Assembly: GCA_016169955.1 (NCBI GenBank)
Contig: JABJUM010000008.1
Coordinates: 1,240,001-1,304,000, forward strand
Direction of reading: 5' to 3'
DNA: 64,000 nt
Origin: Phytophthora vignae f. sp. vignae
Lineage: Eukaryota > Oomycota > Peronosporomycetes > Peronosporales > Peronosporaceae
Part shown: positions 9,340-20,300 of the stretch, one piece after another
Layout: each line of letters begins with the position of its first letter
Numbering within the stretch: position 1 is the stretch's first letter
Notes under the pieces: generated by a model
Seen by the model: the letters and a program-made list of their open reading frames with translations, nothing else
What the model was told of the DNA's origin: nothing
The model's database searches: none
Position numbers and translations under genes: made by a program

Positions 9340-9480
9340 CTACTGGTTGTATATTTCGTCCCAGATTTTGTATAGTCGGGACCATTCGTCGATAATTTCC
9401 GGCACCAAACCGGGAAGTTTGGTGGTGCCTTCGGCTGGGCAGCAACGGCGCCGATAATGACCAGGGCTCACACGCCCCAT
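9340..9480 (-). CDS. Small possible ORF at the MULE right edge
   Basis: An ATG-to-TAG frame of 46 residues ends in LVPEIIDEWSRLYKIWDEIY, which looks protein-like. It lies upstream of the chromodomain gene on the same strand and overlaps the candidate right inverted repeat. It could be a leftover upstream exon or a chance frame. Confidence 0.2.
   Translation of the reverse strand: MGRVSPGHYRRRCCPAEGTTKLPGLVPEIIDEWSRLYKIWDEIYNQ
9345..9403 (-). repeat. Possible right inverted repeat of the MULE
   Basis: This is the inverted partner of 4027-4087, with about 68% identity by hand and several small gaps. It overlaps the 46-codon frame at 9340-9480. Confidence 0.3.
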
Positions 9481-12400
9481 TCAGATCTACAGCGTACATC
9501 GCGTTTTGCGGGCTTGCAAGGTAATTTCACGACCACCATTATCTTTGCTGCTGCAGTCTACATGGTAATTCAGGCGGAGGTATTTTATCCAGAGGGTTGC
9601 TCTTCGTGGATATTATGTTCCCGGCAGCATCGGTGAAATACATCCATAGTACTTACTATGATGCGAGAGTCTCGGCAGCAATGTATCTATCGCGTCTGTA
9701 TACGGTGCTACCGCATTAACATGTTGTTTCGGCTGATGGGCGAGCAAGGATCGGATGGGTGCACACTATCGTTAGTTTGGACTAAGCCACAAGGCTTCTA
9801 GCTATACAAAACTCCACAAGTACAAGCTATTGCAAACAAGAAATTGCAGTCGTACTTGAGTTCTGACAAGCCTCGAACATGAAAATTTTCCGTCCTCTGA
9901 CCGAGAATCCTGTCCGTGTGTCACTCTGTCCTGCTTTACGCCCCTACCGCATAGACCTATCATATCGACTACCTTTTGCACGGCCCTCTTGCATATATTA
10001 TTCACTCATCAAGTCGACTTGAACTGGCTTTTAAACTATAAGAGAAATTACAAAACTAACCACAATCACGCTTTAAATCGCACTTACGCGGAGTCTATCG
10101 GACTTTACCGGGTGTGATTATCACATCTCACCATTTTGAAAGTTGGCGCGCTGGCGGACGGACAGACCGCCGTCGGTAGCGAGCCTGGCGTATGGGAGTG
10201 AACAGCCGAGCGGAGACTACCACAGTGAGTACATTCATACATTTGTACATCTACGTAAACTACTTTACGGTTTTACGGTTGGAGTTCCGCCTGTTGGGAT
10301 AACTGGTACCTTCAGGGCAGTCGAGCGTTTACAGTATAGTGTTTATAGGTACTTATTAGGCGTTCATCTTCTAATGCACCAAGGATATGTGCGAACGGCG
10401 CATTTAGACCTCCTAACGCTGCACATAGAGCTGATAAACGGCTCTGAGCATGTGCAGCACGCGTGGAGTAGCTGGCAATCGTGCTGTATTCATTTCGAGG
10501 AATCAAGCATTATAATACACCAATTTGAGTAGTCGCGTGGTCAACCTAAGTTTCTACTACGTAGGTGCATCACCAGCGCGCGCATCGAGGCCTCACACCT
10601 ACGACTTTTGATGTTTTTATTAAGCTGATTAATGGCAGGATCTTGCTACAGTCCGACACTCGCTTCCATAAAAACGATAGTCGCATCAGCCGAGTGACAA
10701 CAATGCACTCCAACTCAAATCAAAATCGATAATATTCCAGGTGCCCTACCCACGCTTCAACAAGACAATTTTAGAAAATGCTGCTCGAGTTGCGCGCAGC
10801 ACACAACAGCATGGTCGTGCGCAAATTTCAAATTACTGTTAGTAAGTACTGTACGCCATGCACTAAGAGCAATAACGCGTTATAAATCCAGACGAAAGAT
10901 GCAGAGTAGGTATCGCGTGGAATAGTAGTGAGACTGGCAACGCATGCAGCTTTCAAAACAAATACGCGCTGCTACCCTAGATACATGTACCGTAAACTGC
11001 TGCAGCGTGCACATAATACAGCTTACTAATAGTGTAGACATTGTCGTTAGAGCAGTATATATATACGATACACAACAACCTAACTATCGAAGACGCATAG
11101 TCGCTACCGATCCGCATTAAGTCGAGCTTAAATTTCAATGTCTATTTGAACTGTTATCGCGCGAACTAGCATTACTACATGTAGCGCGTCGTGCAGTGCG
11201 TAAATTCATGTTGGTAAAGTTGCAGTCTTTCAGTGCTAATGTAGTAACAACACATGTAGAGTATGGTTACACCAGTTCGCAACGCAGTATACTTAAGTAT
11301 AAACCACACTCAACCATACTTTCAATACTTTTAATATTATTAATATTTGAAAGTAAGTAAACACGTAGCGCTCACTACACTGTACTAAGGCGTGTCCGTA
11401 GCAATGCAGCTCGCCTCGCAGGTGATCGTGTTCAGGTGGTCAATAATACAACGGCAACGATATTCAGTTCACTCGATGTTTAGGTACTCAAAATTGCATC
11501 GTGAGCGACATTTGAAAATAAGCTTAATAGAAAACGTATGTCTATTGTTTGCTTCTGAAGCACGAAGTTATAGCAACGAATTTGTCAACTGTATCCGCAC
11601 ATTGTTGTGGAAATTAAGATGATGCATATATTTTTAAGCTTTATTTAAAAAGCTAATCTATTCCAGCAACCCGTGGTCAAAGCGCCCGCGTAGCGGGCGC
11701 CCAGAGCGCTAGTCAATAGCCTATTGTAGTCTTGTCGAAGTGCTCGTGTGGTTGTCTGTCCAGTGTTGCCATCTCCGTCCCAAAAAGTGTTGGTTTCCGG
11801 TCTAAGTACGATTCCAGAAGTGCAACCTTCGTGCGACCTTAGCCTAACATCTGGTTGAAAGGGCAATGAATGGCTCGCAGAAACCACTGGTTTGGGCGAA
11901 GCGGCAATCCCGCCGAGCTCAAGACCAAGCAGTTCCAGTTTTCCCAGTCACCGTGCATACCCAAGAAGTAGGGTAGATCGCCCTCCATCACTGCATGTAC
12001 CGTATCCTATCAGCCCCAACTGGACTTCTGGCGAGATCTCTCTTTCACAGTGGAGATCCCAGGGTCAAGCAACTCGCCCCAATGCAGAGCGCGCGCGTCT
12101 CCTGCTGCCGCAAGGTGGCGGGGGTCGTGTGCAAGTTCGGCGCCTTTGTGAGGGACAAGCGAAGCAAACAGTTGAATAGCGAAGTCTCGGTTGTTGAGCA
12201 TCTGGACCGCCTGGTGACCTCGGTTGCCTCGCTGGAAAACTTGCTCCAACTGATTGATGGCTCCATATTCCCAATCTTTTATGCTAGTCATTTTGACGAT
12301 AATGCTGGAGACCAACCATGGAGCAGACATCCTTGTCAAAACCGTGCATATGCATTCTATTAGTGCCGTAGGAAGTAGAGCTCGTCTTTACAAGAGCTAT

Positions 12401-12491
12401 AAAGTTGTGTTGGTGTTTCAATGCTGAATCAAATCGGTGGCATCCCTCCCACAAGCAAAGCAGAGCTGTATTATTACCACAGCTTTTATTT
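9481..12491. other. Gene-free, AT-richer region
   Basis: Three kilobases contain no convincing gene. Base composition is visibly more AT-rich than the flanking genes, with many stops in all frames. Small structures are present. There is a perfect 14-bp palindrome at 11288-11301 (TATACTTAAGTATA). There is an inverted repeat TACTTTCAA/TTGAAAGTA at 11317-11355. CTACATGTAG occurs at 11175-11184 and also at 9301-9310. Short frames at 10143-10532 and 11995-12363 show no family features. I read this as old, decayed transposon DNA. Confidence 0.45.
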
Positions 12492-12562
12492 GATTGCGAC
12501 TGGTAAGGATTGCACTGTGATACCAGTGGTATCATTATGCAATCCTTACCTTAATCGCAATC
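12492..12562. repeat. 71-bp near-perfect hairpin / foldback repeat
   Basis: Left arm 12492-12525 and right arm 12527-12562 pair around a single central G. The paired blocks are GATTGCGA, then GGTAAGGATTGCA (13 bp), then TGATACCA (8 bp), separated by two small mismatched patches. With almost no loop it would extrude as a cruciform or fold as RNA into one stem. It may be two transposon ends joined back to back, a tiny foldback element, or a small-RNA source. Confidence 0.75.
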
Positions 12563-12727
12563 CATTTCGTTGGTGTACTACGTAGTAGTTTATTGTTAGA
12601 TCTCCAAGGTGCTCGCTACTGAGCCTCTATTCTTGCTCGTAAAGTTTTCTGGGTCCTCATCGCTGATTAAAGCGTCATTCATTCGAACGAGGGCTGCATT
12701 TGTTGATTAGAGAAGAAGCTCCAACAC

Positions 12728-13957
12728 ATGGGTCTCTGCGCGTCACGAGGTTTGAGCGCGGAGGACCGTGAGCAGGAGAAGATCGCCGAGTTCGTACGGT
12801 ATGCCATCACTTCCGATCTCGTGAAGCTGCGAGAGATGATTGACAAGAAGAAAATGAATCCAAACGCGAAAGATGTACGTTGCACAGAGAAGAATAGATT
12901 GTCTCTCTCGATTGATCCTACCAACTGAGGCCGTGCCCTCCTTACACATACGCAGCGCTTTGGTATGAATGCAGTGCACTGGGGTACGCAAAGCTTCATT
13001 CAAACTCCTGGAGTGAGATGGCTATAGCCTTAGTCTTCGATCTGTTCAAACAGCATCCTATGTGGGAGAGCTCGAGTGCATCCAGGAACTCATCAAGGCC
13101 GGAGGATTGGCCAGCGCGACAGACTCCAACGGGCGCAATGCACTGCATCACGCATGTCGAAAGGATCACGACGAGGTGGTGCGCTACCTGGTGACCACGG
13201 CCAAGGTGGATATCAACTCTCGAAGCGAGAACCAGGACACGCCACTGCACAAAGCAGGTTTGGTTCTCTAGCTTGGGCGGCAATTGGTTTTGTTTCTAAC
13301 GTGCAACATTCTGCTGCAGTTCGAGGCAAGAGCATCAAAGTCTTGGAGGTGCTGCTGAAGCTTGGCGCTGATGCTAATCTCCGAAACGAGCAGAACAGGA
13401 CACCGCTCGAGGAACTTGAAGCGACCATGCCAACGCCTTCGGTACGTCAGCATGAACAATGCCTTTGGTTGCTGAGTTTCACTTATTCGAGCGTATCCCA
13501 AACGTAGAACGCGAGCACGGGATCGAATCGCGTGACGTCTGCAAGGCTGTCAACCCACACAGAAATTTACACGGAGCCCGTCAACGCCGAGCCTAGGAAA
13601 CTTGACTTCATCGGGCTTGCGTTGCAGCCTCGACGTGATAGCCGAACAGTTGAGCGCACAGACGTCCGAAGTTTCCGGTCTCGCCGAAGTGTCACCGACT
13701 ACTCAACAGGAAGAAGAGGGTCAACTGACGAATCCGGGCAGTGGGCAACGACAGCGTTGCCAAAGCCAGCAGCACTGTACGTGTCACCTCCAGTGTCAAC
13801 GAAAGAGCACGCGCCGCTGCGGAAGAACCTTCGGTACGCTGGCAAACGCGTGATCATGGCGATCCGAGTGAAGAGTGCGATGCCCGACACCGAGAAGCTT
13901 CAACTCATGCATCTGATGCTGCAGAAACACACCACACCCTCCAACCCCAAGCATTGA
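12728..13957 (+). CDS. Ankyrin-repeat protein with N-myristoylation signal
   Basis: Five exons read as one frame: 12728-12874, 12956-12983, 13054-13257, 13320-13441 and 13508-13957, with GT..AG introns of 62-81 bp. The product is 316 residues. It starts MGLCASRG, a typical N-myristoylation signal (Gly2, Ser6) with Cys4 suited to palmitoylation, so the protein is probably membrane-attached. Residues 50-165 form ankyrin repeats: MNAVHWASYVGELECIQELI, then NGRNALHHACRKDHDEVVRY, TPLHKAVRGKSIKVLEVLLK, NRTPLEELE. The 150-residue C-terminus is basic, Ser/Arg-rich and unordered-looking. Ankyrin repeats bind other proteins; the partner is unknown. It converges on RPS10, with 192 bp between the ends. 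The second exon is only 28 bp, which automated prediction could miss. Confidence 0.8.
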
Positions 13958-14149
13958 CGTATCCCACGAGCAGTAAATCCCTTAACCTCCTTCAGTAACC
14001 TGCACATAAATCCCCATCACACAATCTCAACGCAGTATCTTTCAAGCCATGAGAGGGTTTTCGCCTTTGTGAAGCCGACAGTCAGTCGAGGAGATTTATT
14101 GAATTAAATACTCCCGTCTCGCTTTCCTTCGCAGGTTGCTAGCAACCGC

Positions 14150-14584
14150 TTAGTTGGCAGCCTCGCGACGGTAGCCGTCCTGGCCACCGCGACGGAACTC
14201 CGGGTTGAAGTCGCCCGACGGGCCGACACCCTTCTCCTTGTCGAAGCGGCCACGGCCGAAGCCACCGGCGGACGGGGCCTGCGGGCGCGTGGGGCGGGCG
14301 GCCTGCTTCTTGAGCGTGGCCGGCACGATCTCAGCGGGCAGGTGCAGGTACGAGCGCAGGTACTCAATGCCCTCGTTCGTGAGGTACCAGTAGAAGTACT
14401 GCCAGTTGAAGGTCTCCTTGACGTAGCCGCGCGACTTGAGCGACTGCATGAGCTTGATGACCTGGAGGTTGGGCACCTCGACGGCCTCGTGCTTGGGCAG
14501 CGAGAAGTCCTTCTTGGCGACCATCACGCCCTCCTTGAAGAGGTACGAGTACACAGCGATACGGTTCGTCTTGGGGACCAACAT
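14150..14584 (-). CDS. RPS10: 40S ribosomal protein S10 (eS10)
   Basis: A 144-residue protein starts MLVPKTNRIAVYSYLFKEGV, the conserved start of eukaryotic eS10. It continues with MVAKKDF, LQVIKLMQSLKSRGYVKETF, WQYFYWYLTNEGIEYLRSYL and HLPAEIVPATLKK, all hallmark segments, then the Gly/Arg-rich tail found in the family. It is a small-subunit component near the mRNA entry and head region. The ATG at 14582-14584 is chosen because it aligns with the universal start; the frame is open further upstream but not conserved. A CTAG sequence just upstream (14595-14600 region) could be the acceptor of a leader intron. It is divergent from the mitochondrial carrier gene. Confidence 0.97.
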   Translation of the reverse strand: MLVPKTNRIAVYSYLFKEGVMVAKKDFSLPKHEAVEVPNLQVIKLMQSLKSRGYVKETFNWQYFYWYLTNEGIEYLRSYLHLPAEIVPATLKKQAARPTRPQAPSAGGFGRGRFDKEKGVGPSGDFNPEFRRGGQDGYRREAAN

Positions 14585-14892
14585 GGTGACAGGGTCTAGA
14601 AAGCTTGCCGGCGAGTGCGGATCTTCACGGGAAATAAGCGGCGAGGTTTGTTGGAAAACCAGAATACTCGGCCCGCATGAAGGCAAAAGCACCCCAGCCA
14701 GCCAACCAATGCGGCGCTCCCCACGTTACACAATATTGTGTGCAGAAGGTAAAAAGGCCGGGAAAGCGTAATTACGTCTTGGTGGGCCAAAACACGGTGT
14801 AAAATGCCGGCGATCGCCCGATGTTGGTTGCCTTGGGTCCGTCACACCCACATCGCAGCGGTTGATTTGCCGCAAACACACACCGAGTGCCG
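14585..14892. promoter_or_regulatory. Divergent promoter, RPS10 / mitochondrial carrier
   Basis: A 308-bp gap separates the two start codons. It holds a CCAAT box (within AACCAATGCGG near 14705) and a perfect palindrome CGTAATTACG at 14767-14776. No TATA box is evident. That it serves both genes is inferred from the arrangement. Confidence 0.45.
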
Positions 14893-16030
14893 ATGGCCGA
14901 GAAAGCGGAGAAGTACTCGGTGCTCATTGACTTCACGGCCGGCACGGTCGGCGGAATTGCCGGCGTCGTTGTGGGACAGCCTTTCGATACGGTGCGGTCA
15001 TATTTATAGCATGCTGGAAGCTATGGAGTGAGCTTTGGTGATTGACGTCGTCGTGTGGCATCCGTCCTGCAGGTCAAAGTGCGGCTGCAGACGTACAGCA
15101 AGTACTACAACGGCGCTCTCGACTGTACGCGCCAAACTGTGCGTGGAAACTAGGTTTTGCAATTGCAATGGAGGCTGGAAAAGAGTTGTGAGTGGCTGCT
15201 GATACAGTAGAATGTTGTGCATTGACGACTGCAGTGGAAGCATGAGGGCTTTCAGGGATTCTTCAGAGGCATGACGTCCCCGTTGATCGGCAGCGCTGCG
15301 ACGAACGCCGTCATGTTTGCAGTGTACGAGCGCACGCTCAAGATGATCGACGACAACCCGCAGAACCCGACGCTCAAGTCGGTCTTCTACGCCGGCGCAG
15401 TCGGAGGCTTCTGGCAAACGGTTCCGCTGGCACCTGCAGAGCTCATCAAGTGCAGACTTCAGGTGCAGGACGGACGCAGGAGCAGTCAGTACCGAGGACC
15501 GATGGACTGCATCCGGCACATTTTCAAGGTCCGGGGCACGCCTGGACTTTTCCTCGGATTCACGTGTACGCTGTGGCGTGAGGTGCCGTCCTTCGCCGTC
15601 TACTTTTGGCTCTACGAATACACCAAGCGCAAGATGATTGACGGCGGTATCTCGCCTACTCCGTCCATGTTGACTGCCGGTGGCGTTGCTGGCGTTGCTT
15701 CCTGGGTTGTGTCTTATCCTTTTGACGGTGCGTTCATGTGTTTTCTCTGCTGTTCTGCGGGTAAGGATAGTACGGTGTGGACTGACAATGTACCGCTGCC
15801 TGTTACGTGAACCAGTGATCAAGTCTGCCATCCAGACGCTCCCTGTGAACCACAAATTGGGCGAGCACAAGATCGCGTACCAGGCTCGGCAGCTCTACCG
15901 GCTCGGTGGCTGGCGAATTTTCTTCAGCGGCTTGGGCACTGCTTGTGTGCGAGCGTTCCCCTGCAATGCCGTCACCTTCTACGGCTACGAGAAGTCTTCC
16001 GAGATGCTCAAGAATATGCTGGAGGACTGA
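14893..16030 (+). CDS. Mitochondrial carrier family (SLC25) transporter
   Basis: Four exons (14893-14991, 15073-15138, 15235-15727, 15816-16030) join in frame to 290 residues, the normal length for the family. All three carrier signatures are seen: PFDTVKVRLQ (split by intron 1), PAELIKCRLQ and PFDVIKSAIQ (split by intron 3). Conserved neighbours such as GFFRG, REVPSFAVYFWLYEYTKR and VRAFPCNAVTFYGYE are also present. These proteins exchange small metabolites across the inner mitochondrial membrane. The Arg-Glu pair in WREVPSF and the overall pattern recall the carnitine/acylcarnitine and basic-amino-acid carriers, but the substrate cannot be fixed by eye. The dienoyl-CoA isomerase gene follows 180 bp downstream on the same strand, which would suit an acylcarnitine role (inference). 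Confidence 0.9.
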
Positions 16031-16209
16031 GAAGAAGTCGACGCCGGTGCTACAGTAGCCCTAGATCCACGTACTATAGCCAATAGATACGCCTTCAACA
16101 TCAGCAACCAATCCCATGCCGGCTACGTGGTGCACACCACATGTCCACGTCAACTTCACGTCGGAATCCTACCTTTGAAGCTCATAAGCTGATCCTCTGT
16201 ATCATCGTT

Positions 16210-17190
16210 ATGCTCGCCCTCCGCTCCGCTCTCCTGCGTCCTCGCTCAGCGCTGCCTGGTGCCTCTGTGCTGCGTCGCCACTTTGCGGCCAAGGGCAACC
16301 GCGAGCACATTGTGGACTGGATGACGGGGTCTCCGCAGGCGTTGGACGTGGCGTCAACCAAGTTCGACACGCTGTCGCTGGGGTTCGCCGACGATAACGC
16401 GGCCTCGGGGGTTCTGCACTTGAAGTTCAATCGCCCGAATGTGGTGAACGCCATGAACATGCAAATGTGGGTGGAGCTGGCCCAAGCGTTCGAGCTGGTG
16501 GAGAAGGACCCAAGCGTCAAGGCCGTCGTGGTGTCCGGTGAAGGCCGCGGCTTCACGGGTGGGATGGATCTGGACGTCTTCGCCCAGATGCAGAAGGTGG
16601 CGATGGCCGAGTCCTGCGAGGGACGCAAGCGCGAGAGTCTCATGCGCGTCATCGACAAGTTCCAGCAAGTCATTTCGGCTCCGGAGAAGTGTCGGGTGCC
16701 GGTCATTGCGGCGGTGCATGGTCCCTGCATTGGAGCTGGCGTGGACTTCATCACGGCTTGTGACTTGTGCTACTCCGATGTGAGCGCTCTGTTCTCAGTG
16801 AAGGAGGTGGATCTGGGCATTATCGCGGATGTGGGCACGTTGCAACGACTGCCGAAGCTTGTGGGTGAGCGTCAGGCGAAGGAGCTTGCCTTCACGGGAC
16901 GGAACTTCGGCGGACTGGAAGCAGAGAAGCTGGGGCTTGTGTTGAAGGCTTTACCGGATCAGGAGACGCTGATGGCCCACGTGGGTGATGTGGCCAAGAG
17001 TATTGCCAAGAAGAGCCCTCTCACCATTCGCGGGATCAAGCAAACAATCCATTACCAACGAGACCACTCGACAACGGACTCGCTGCAGCAGATTCGTTAC
17101 CACAACGCCGCCGTGCTGTACAGCGACGACTTGGTCCAAGCTGTTGGCGCAGTTATGAGCAAAACGGAGCCGAAGTTCCGCGATGACTAG
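16210..17190 (+). CDS. ECH1: Delta(3,5)-delta(2,4)-dienoyl-CoA isomerase, mitochondrial
   Basis: A single exon of 326 residues belongs to the crotonase superfamily. The oxyanion-hole motifs (RGFTGGMDLD, PCIGAGVDFI) are present. So are the three acidic residues typical of ECH1: Asp179 (GVD), Glu199 (SVKEVDLG) and Asp207 (IIADVGTLQRLPKLV). Their spacing of 20 and 8 equals that of the mammalian enzyme. The enzyme shifts double bonds during beta-oxidation of unsaturated fatty acids. The Met at 16210 starts a presequence rich in Arg, Ala, Leu and Ser without acids (MLALRSALLRPRSAL), fitting mitochondrial import; the frame extends 23 codons upstream without such features. No C-terminal peroxisomal SKL is seen. 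It converges on the scaffold gene, 185 bp apart. Confidence 0.93.
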   Translation: MLALRSALLRPRSALPGASVLRRHFAAKGNREHIVDWMTGSPQALDVASTKFDTLSLGFADDNAASGVLHLKFNRPNVVNAMNMQMWVELAQAFELVEKDPSVKAVVVSGEGRGFTGGMDLDVFAQMQKVAMAESCEGRKRESLMRVIDKFQQVISAPEKCRVPVIAAVHGPCIGAGVDFITACDLCYSDVSALFSVKEVDLGIIADVGTLQRLPKLVGERQAKELAFTGRNFGGLEAEKLGLVLKALPDQETLMAHVGDVAKSIAKKSPLTIRGIKQTIHYQRDHSTTDSLQQIRYHNAAVLYSDDLVQAVGAVMSKTEPKFRDD

Positions 17191-17375
17191 CGCGCAAAAG
17201 TGAGCTGGTCGCACGACAAGAACACCTGATCTTTCCCTTTTTTGTATTTTCTGTGTTTTTTTCCTCTTTCTCGACTCCTCACTAGCTACAGGCAATTTGG
17301 TGCTGAATTCAACCACGCTGCCAGCGGTCTGCTTTACGCCACTTTCCTTTCTATCACGAGTGGCTCGATAGCGCT

Positions 17376-20300
17376 CTAGTCCTTCTTCCTTGCAGCGATA
17401 GCAGCCAAGAAATCACCGCGGCCACCTCCAGGCATTCCGCCTCGGCCACGGCCTCGAATAGCAGCCATCAAGTCGCCGCCACGACCACCACCATCGCCGC
17501 CTCCTCCGCCGCGGGCCTTGATCGCAGAAAACAGATCACCGCGACCTGGGCCACCTGGGTTGCCACGACCACGGCCGCGAATTGATGCCAAGAAATCGGC
17601 TGGTGGTCCTGGGGGGCCATCGTCGTCACCACCGCGGCCACCGCGTCCCTTGATTGCAGCAAAGAGACCGTCACGACCACCTCCGCGGCCACGCCCCCGA
17701 CCTCGGGCAGCCATCATCGGATGAGGCGCTCGGCCAGGACCAGGAGCCTCCTCAGCAGCCTCACTCTCTGCTGGCGGTGCTGCAGCACTGTTCTTCTCCT
17801 TTGCCTCCTTCATGATTTCAGTTCTAGTCTTCACACGGCGGTTCACCGGCGGGCCCTTGTCCAGCGAGGCCAACGTGTTGCGACTCTTTTCACCCAGGTC
17901 CTTCAGAAGGCCGCGGATGACAGGGATAGCCGAGCGCAGACGCTTATCACTTGCCTTCACCTCGTCCATGCGCTCGTCCATACCATCGAAGCAATCAGCC
18001 ACCGCATCACAGTAGAGCAGGATCAGGTTGCACTCGATCGATGAACGCGTATCCTTCGCATCCAGCGCTGCGTTACGCTTACCGGATAGGTTCATACCCG
18101 ACCGCTCCGCGAACTTCAAGCTTGCCAAACGAATTTCGTTCACCAGCTCGCCAAACTCTGCCAACTCCACCTTAATTGTTGCAGCAGTCTCCGTGCGCTC
18201 GAGCCGACGTTTCAATCTTGCCTGGAACCAAAGTAGCTGTCTGTTTTCGATCTGGTCCAGCGATGTGTCAATCAGTTCACAAGCACCGTTCGCTTCGGCA
18301 ACAAGTCGCACGTTGCGGTAGTGCTTCTTCAATGCGTCTGCACGAGAGTTAGCAAGCTTCGCTCGGGCCAGTTCCTGGGCTTCGGCCAAAGCGCGCGCAC
18401 CAGCATCGTCGGGGTTACCCTTCTGCACTGTGGATTCCATATACACATCACCATCGGGGTATCCGAGATCCTGGTCGTATGCAGGATTCTTGTTGGCCTT
18501 GATGGGGCATTGCTTGCCAATCATAGGGCAACCAATGTCCGGATCATCGCGCGTGGCGTACGGGTGGTTATCCTCCGGTCCGTACTGCTTCACGTGCTTG
18601 TTGTATGAGTTCACAACCGTCTTGAACGTCTCTTTCAGCGTCTTAAACCATTCGTACTTCTTCTTCGTCATTTCTTCACCTTGTTGAGATTTCCACGTCT
18701 CCGCAATGTCGCGCAAGTGCATGTGTAGTGCACGACGCTCGGTCACCGTGAGACCAGTAACACGGAGATTCTCCAGCAGCGAAGGGTGATTCTTCGCAAT
18801 ATCAGCAGGATTCATACGGATCAATTCAAGCACGTTCGTTCGCTTGAACTTACGCGCAACATCACGCGGAAGAGTCTTGCCCGTTGGTGACTTCATAGTC
18901 TGCAGGTCGGCTTCCGACATCTTCTTCACGTCAACAGGCATCATCCGACGAATCGCCTTGAGAGCCTTCATGTTTTCATCGTAGTTCTCATCCTCCCATT
19001 CGCGCTCCTTTCGCGCTTCTTCAGCTGCGTACTCATCAGTCAGCATAAGAGCCGTATTGTACTTCTCCATATCCTGTTCCAGACGGTAGTATTCTTCACG
19101 TAACTGCTTCTGAATTGCAGGGTCCGGGTGCGTCACATCAGCAGAACCAATTTCTTGCATACGCTTGGAAATCTCCTGCACCTTAGCCATAGCCTCTTCG
19201 TACGGAATATCCGCAGCAACAGCGATACCAGCCTGCTGCAGCTGTTTCTCGAGTTTCAGCAAACGGCGAAGCAGCTTGACTTGGTCACTGGAGATATCCA
19301 GGTTAGCAAGCATATCAGCCGCTCTCGGTTCATCCTTTGGCCGACTAGATCGGCTTCGCTTCAGCTTCTCCACTTCAGCCTGCAGCGCGCGGATCTTTTC
19401 GTCGTACGAGTTGATACCATCGAAGAACGCCTGAATGCCACTTTCATCGATGCCATCCTCCTGCATTTTCTTTTTGACGTCCTCATTGGAATGTCCATCC
19501 TGGACCATTCGCCGGTACACAGCGTAAATCGACGGACCTTGGACGTCTGACTCTTGAATACGACGGTTTGCTTCAATCAACTTTTGGGCTTCTTCCTGGG
19601 CCCGACGGGCTTCAGCAAGCTGCTTTTCAGCTTCCTCCTTTGCTCGGGCTGCTTCTGCCATGGCCTTCTCGACAGCAGCCTTACCTTCGCGCTGCTCTTC
19701 ACGAGCTGCAGCCATAGCTGCTTCTGCCTTCTGGCGTGATTGCTCGAGCAGCATATGTGCCTCTTCCTGTGCGCGAGCAGCGTGATGCGTGGCTTCGTCG
19801 GCTGCCATCTGAGCCTCGGCCTTGATCTTAACCATCTCATCACGCTCGTTCATCATACCGTTGCTGTTCAGATCATCGCCAAGACGACCGCGCTCCTGGT
19901 CCTCCTCGAAGGCCTTCTGCTTGTTCACGTACTCGAGCGACAAGGTGAGTACAGCTCCTGCCGAACGGCTACCGAGTGCAAGAGGGTACTTCTTCGTCGT
20001 CTTTTGCATGTTTGGCAGCGACTTCAGAGGAATCGAAAGCGTTGCGATAAGCTCCGTTGCACGGAACAAGTGTTCATCGAAAATACGAATCTCCACAACC
20101 ATGTCATCACTCGGGGCCTCGAACGATGCCGAATTGTCCTGCTTCCACACAGGCGAGCGCTGATTCTTCACCACCGAAGTTTTAAAGGTTTCTGCGCCAA
20201 CAGTAACTTCACAAAGTGCGTTCACCGAGCTGCCCGACTTAGTCAAGTTCGTTGCAGACAGAACACCAACGTGCACCACAGGCGTTGAAAACGCTTCGTA

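Larger units (their letters stand above)
4027..9403. mobile_element. Candidate Mutator-like (MULE) DNA transposon with cargo genes
   Basis: The interval contains a MULE transposase on the plus strand and two long minus-strand frames, bracketed by a weak inverted repeat (4027-4087 and 9345-9403, about 68% identical by hand). If that repeat is the inner part of true terminal inverted repeats, the element is at least 5.4 kb and carries three genes. MULE families in plants carry captured genes including Ulp1-type peptidases, so a peptidase-like passenger would have precedent. I could not find a 9-bp target-site duplication, so the exact borders are unknown. Confidence 0.5.

Noticed and set aside
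10143..10532. A 129-codon plus-strand frame starting near TTGGCGCGCTGG, which recalls a retroelement primer-binding site.
   Set aside because: No long terminal repeat, gag or polymerase motif is nearby, and the protein shows no family features.
11995..12363. Overlapping frames on both strands (122 codons plus, 109 codons minus).
   Set aside because: Each has one helix-like stretch but no recognised family or splice structure, and the two cannot be told apart.
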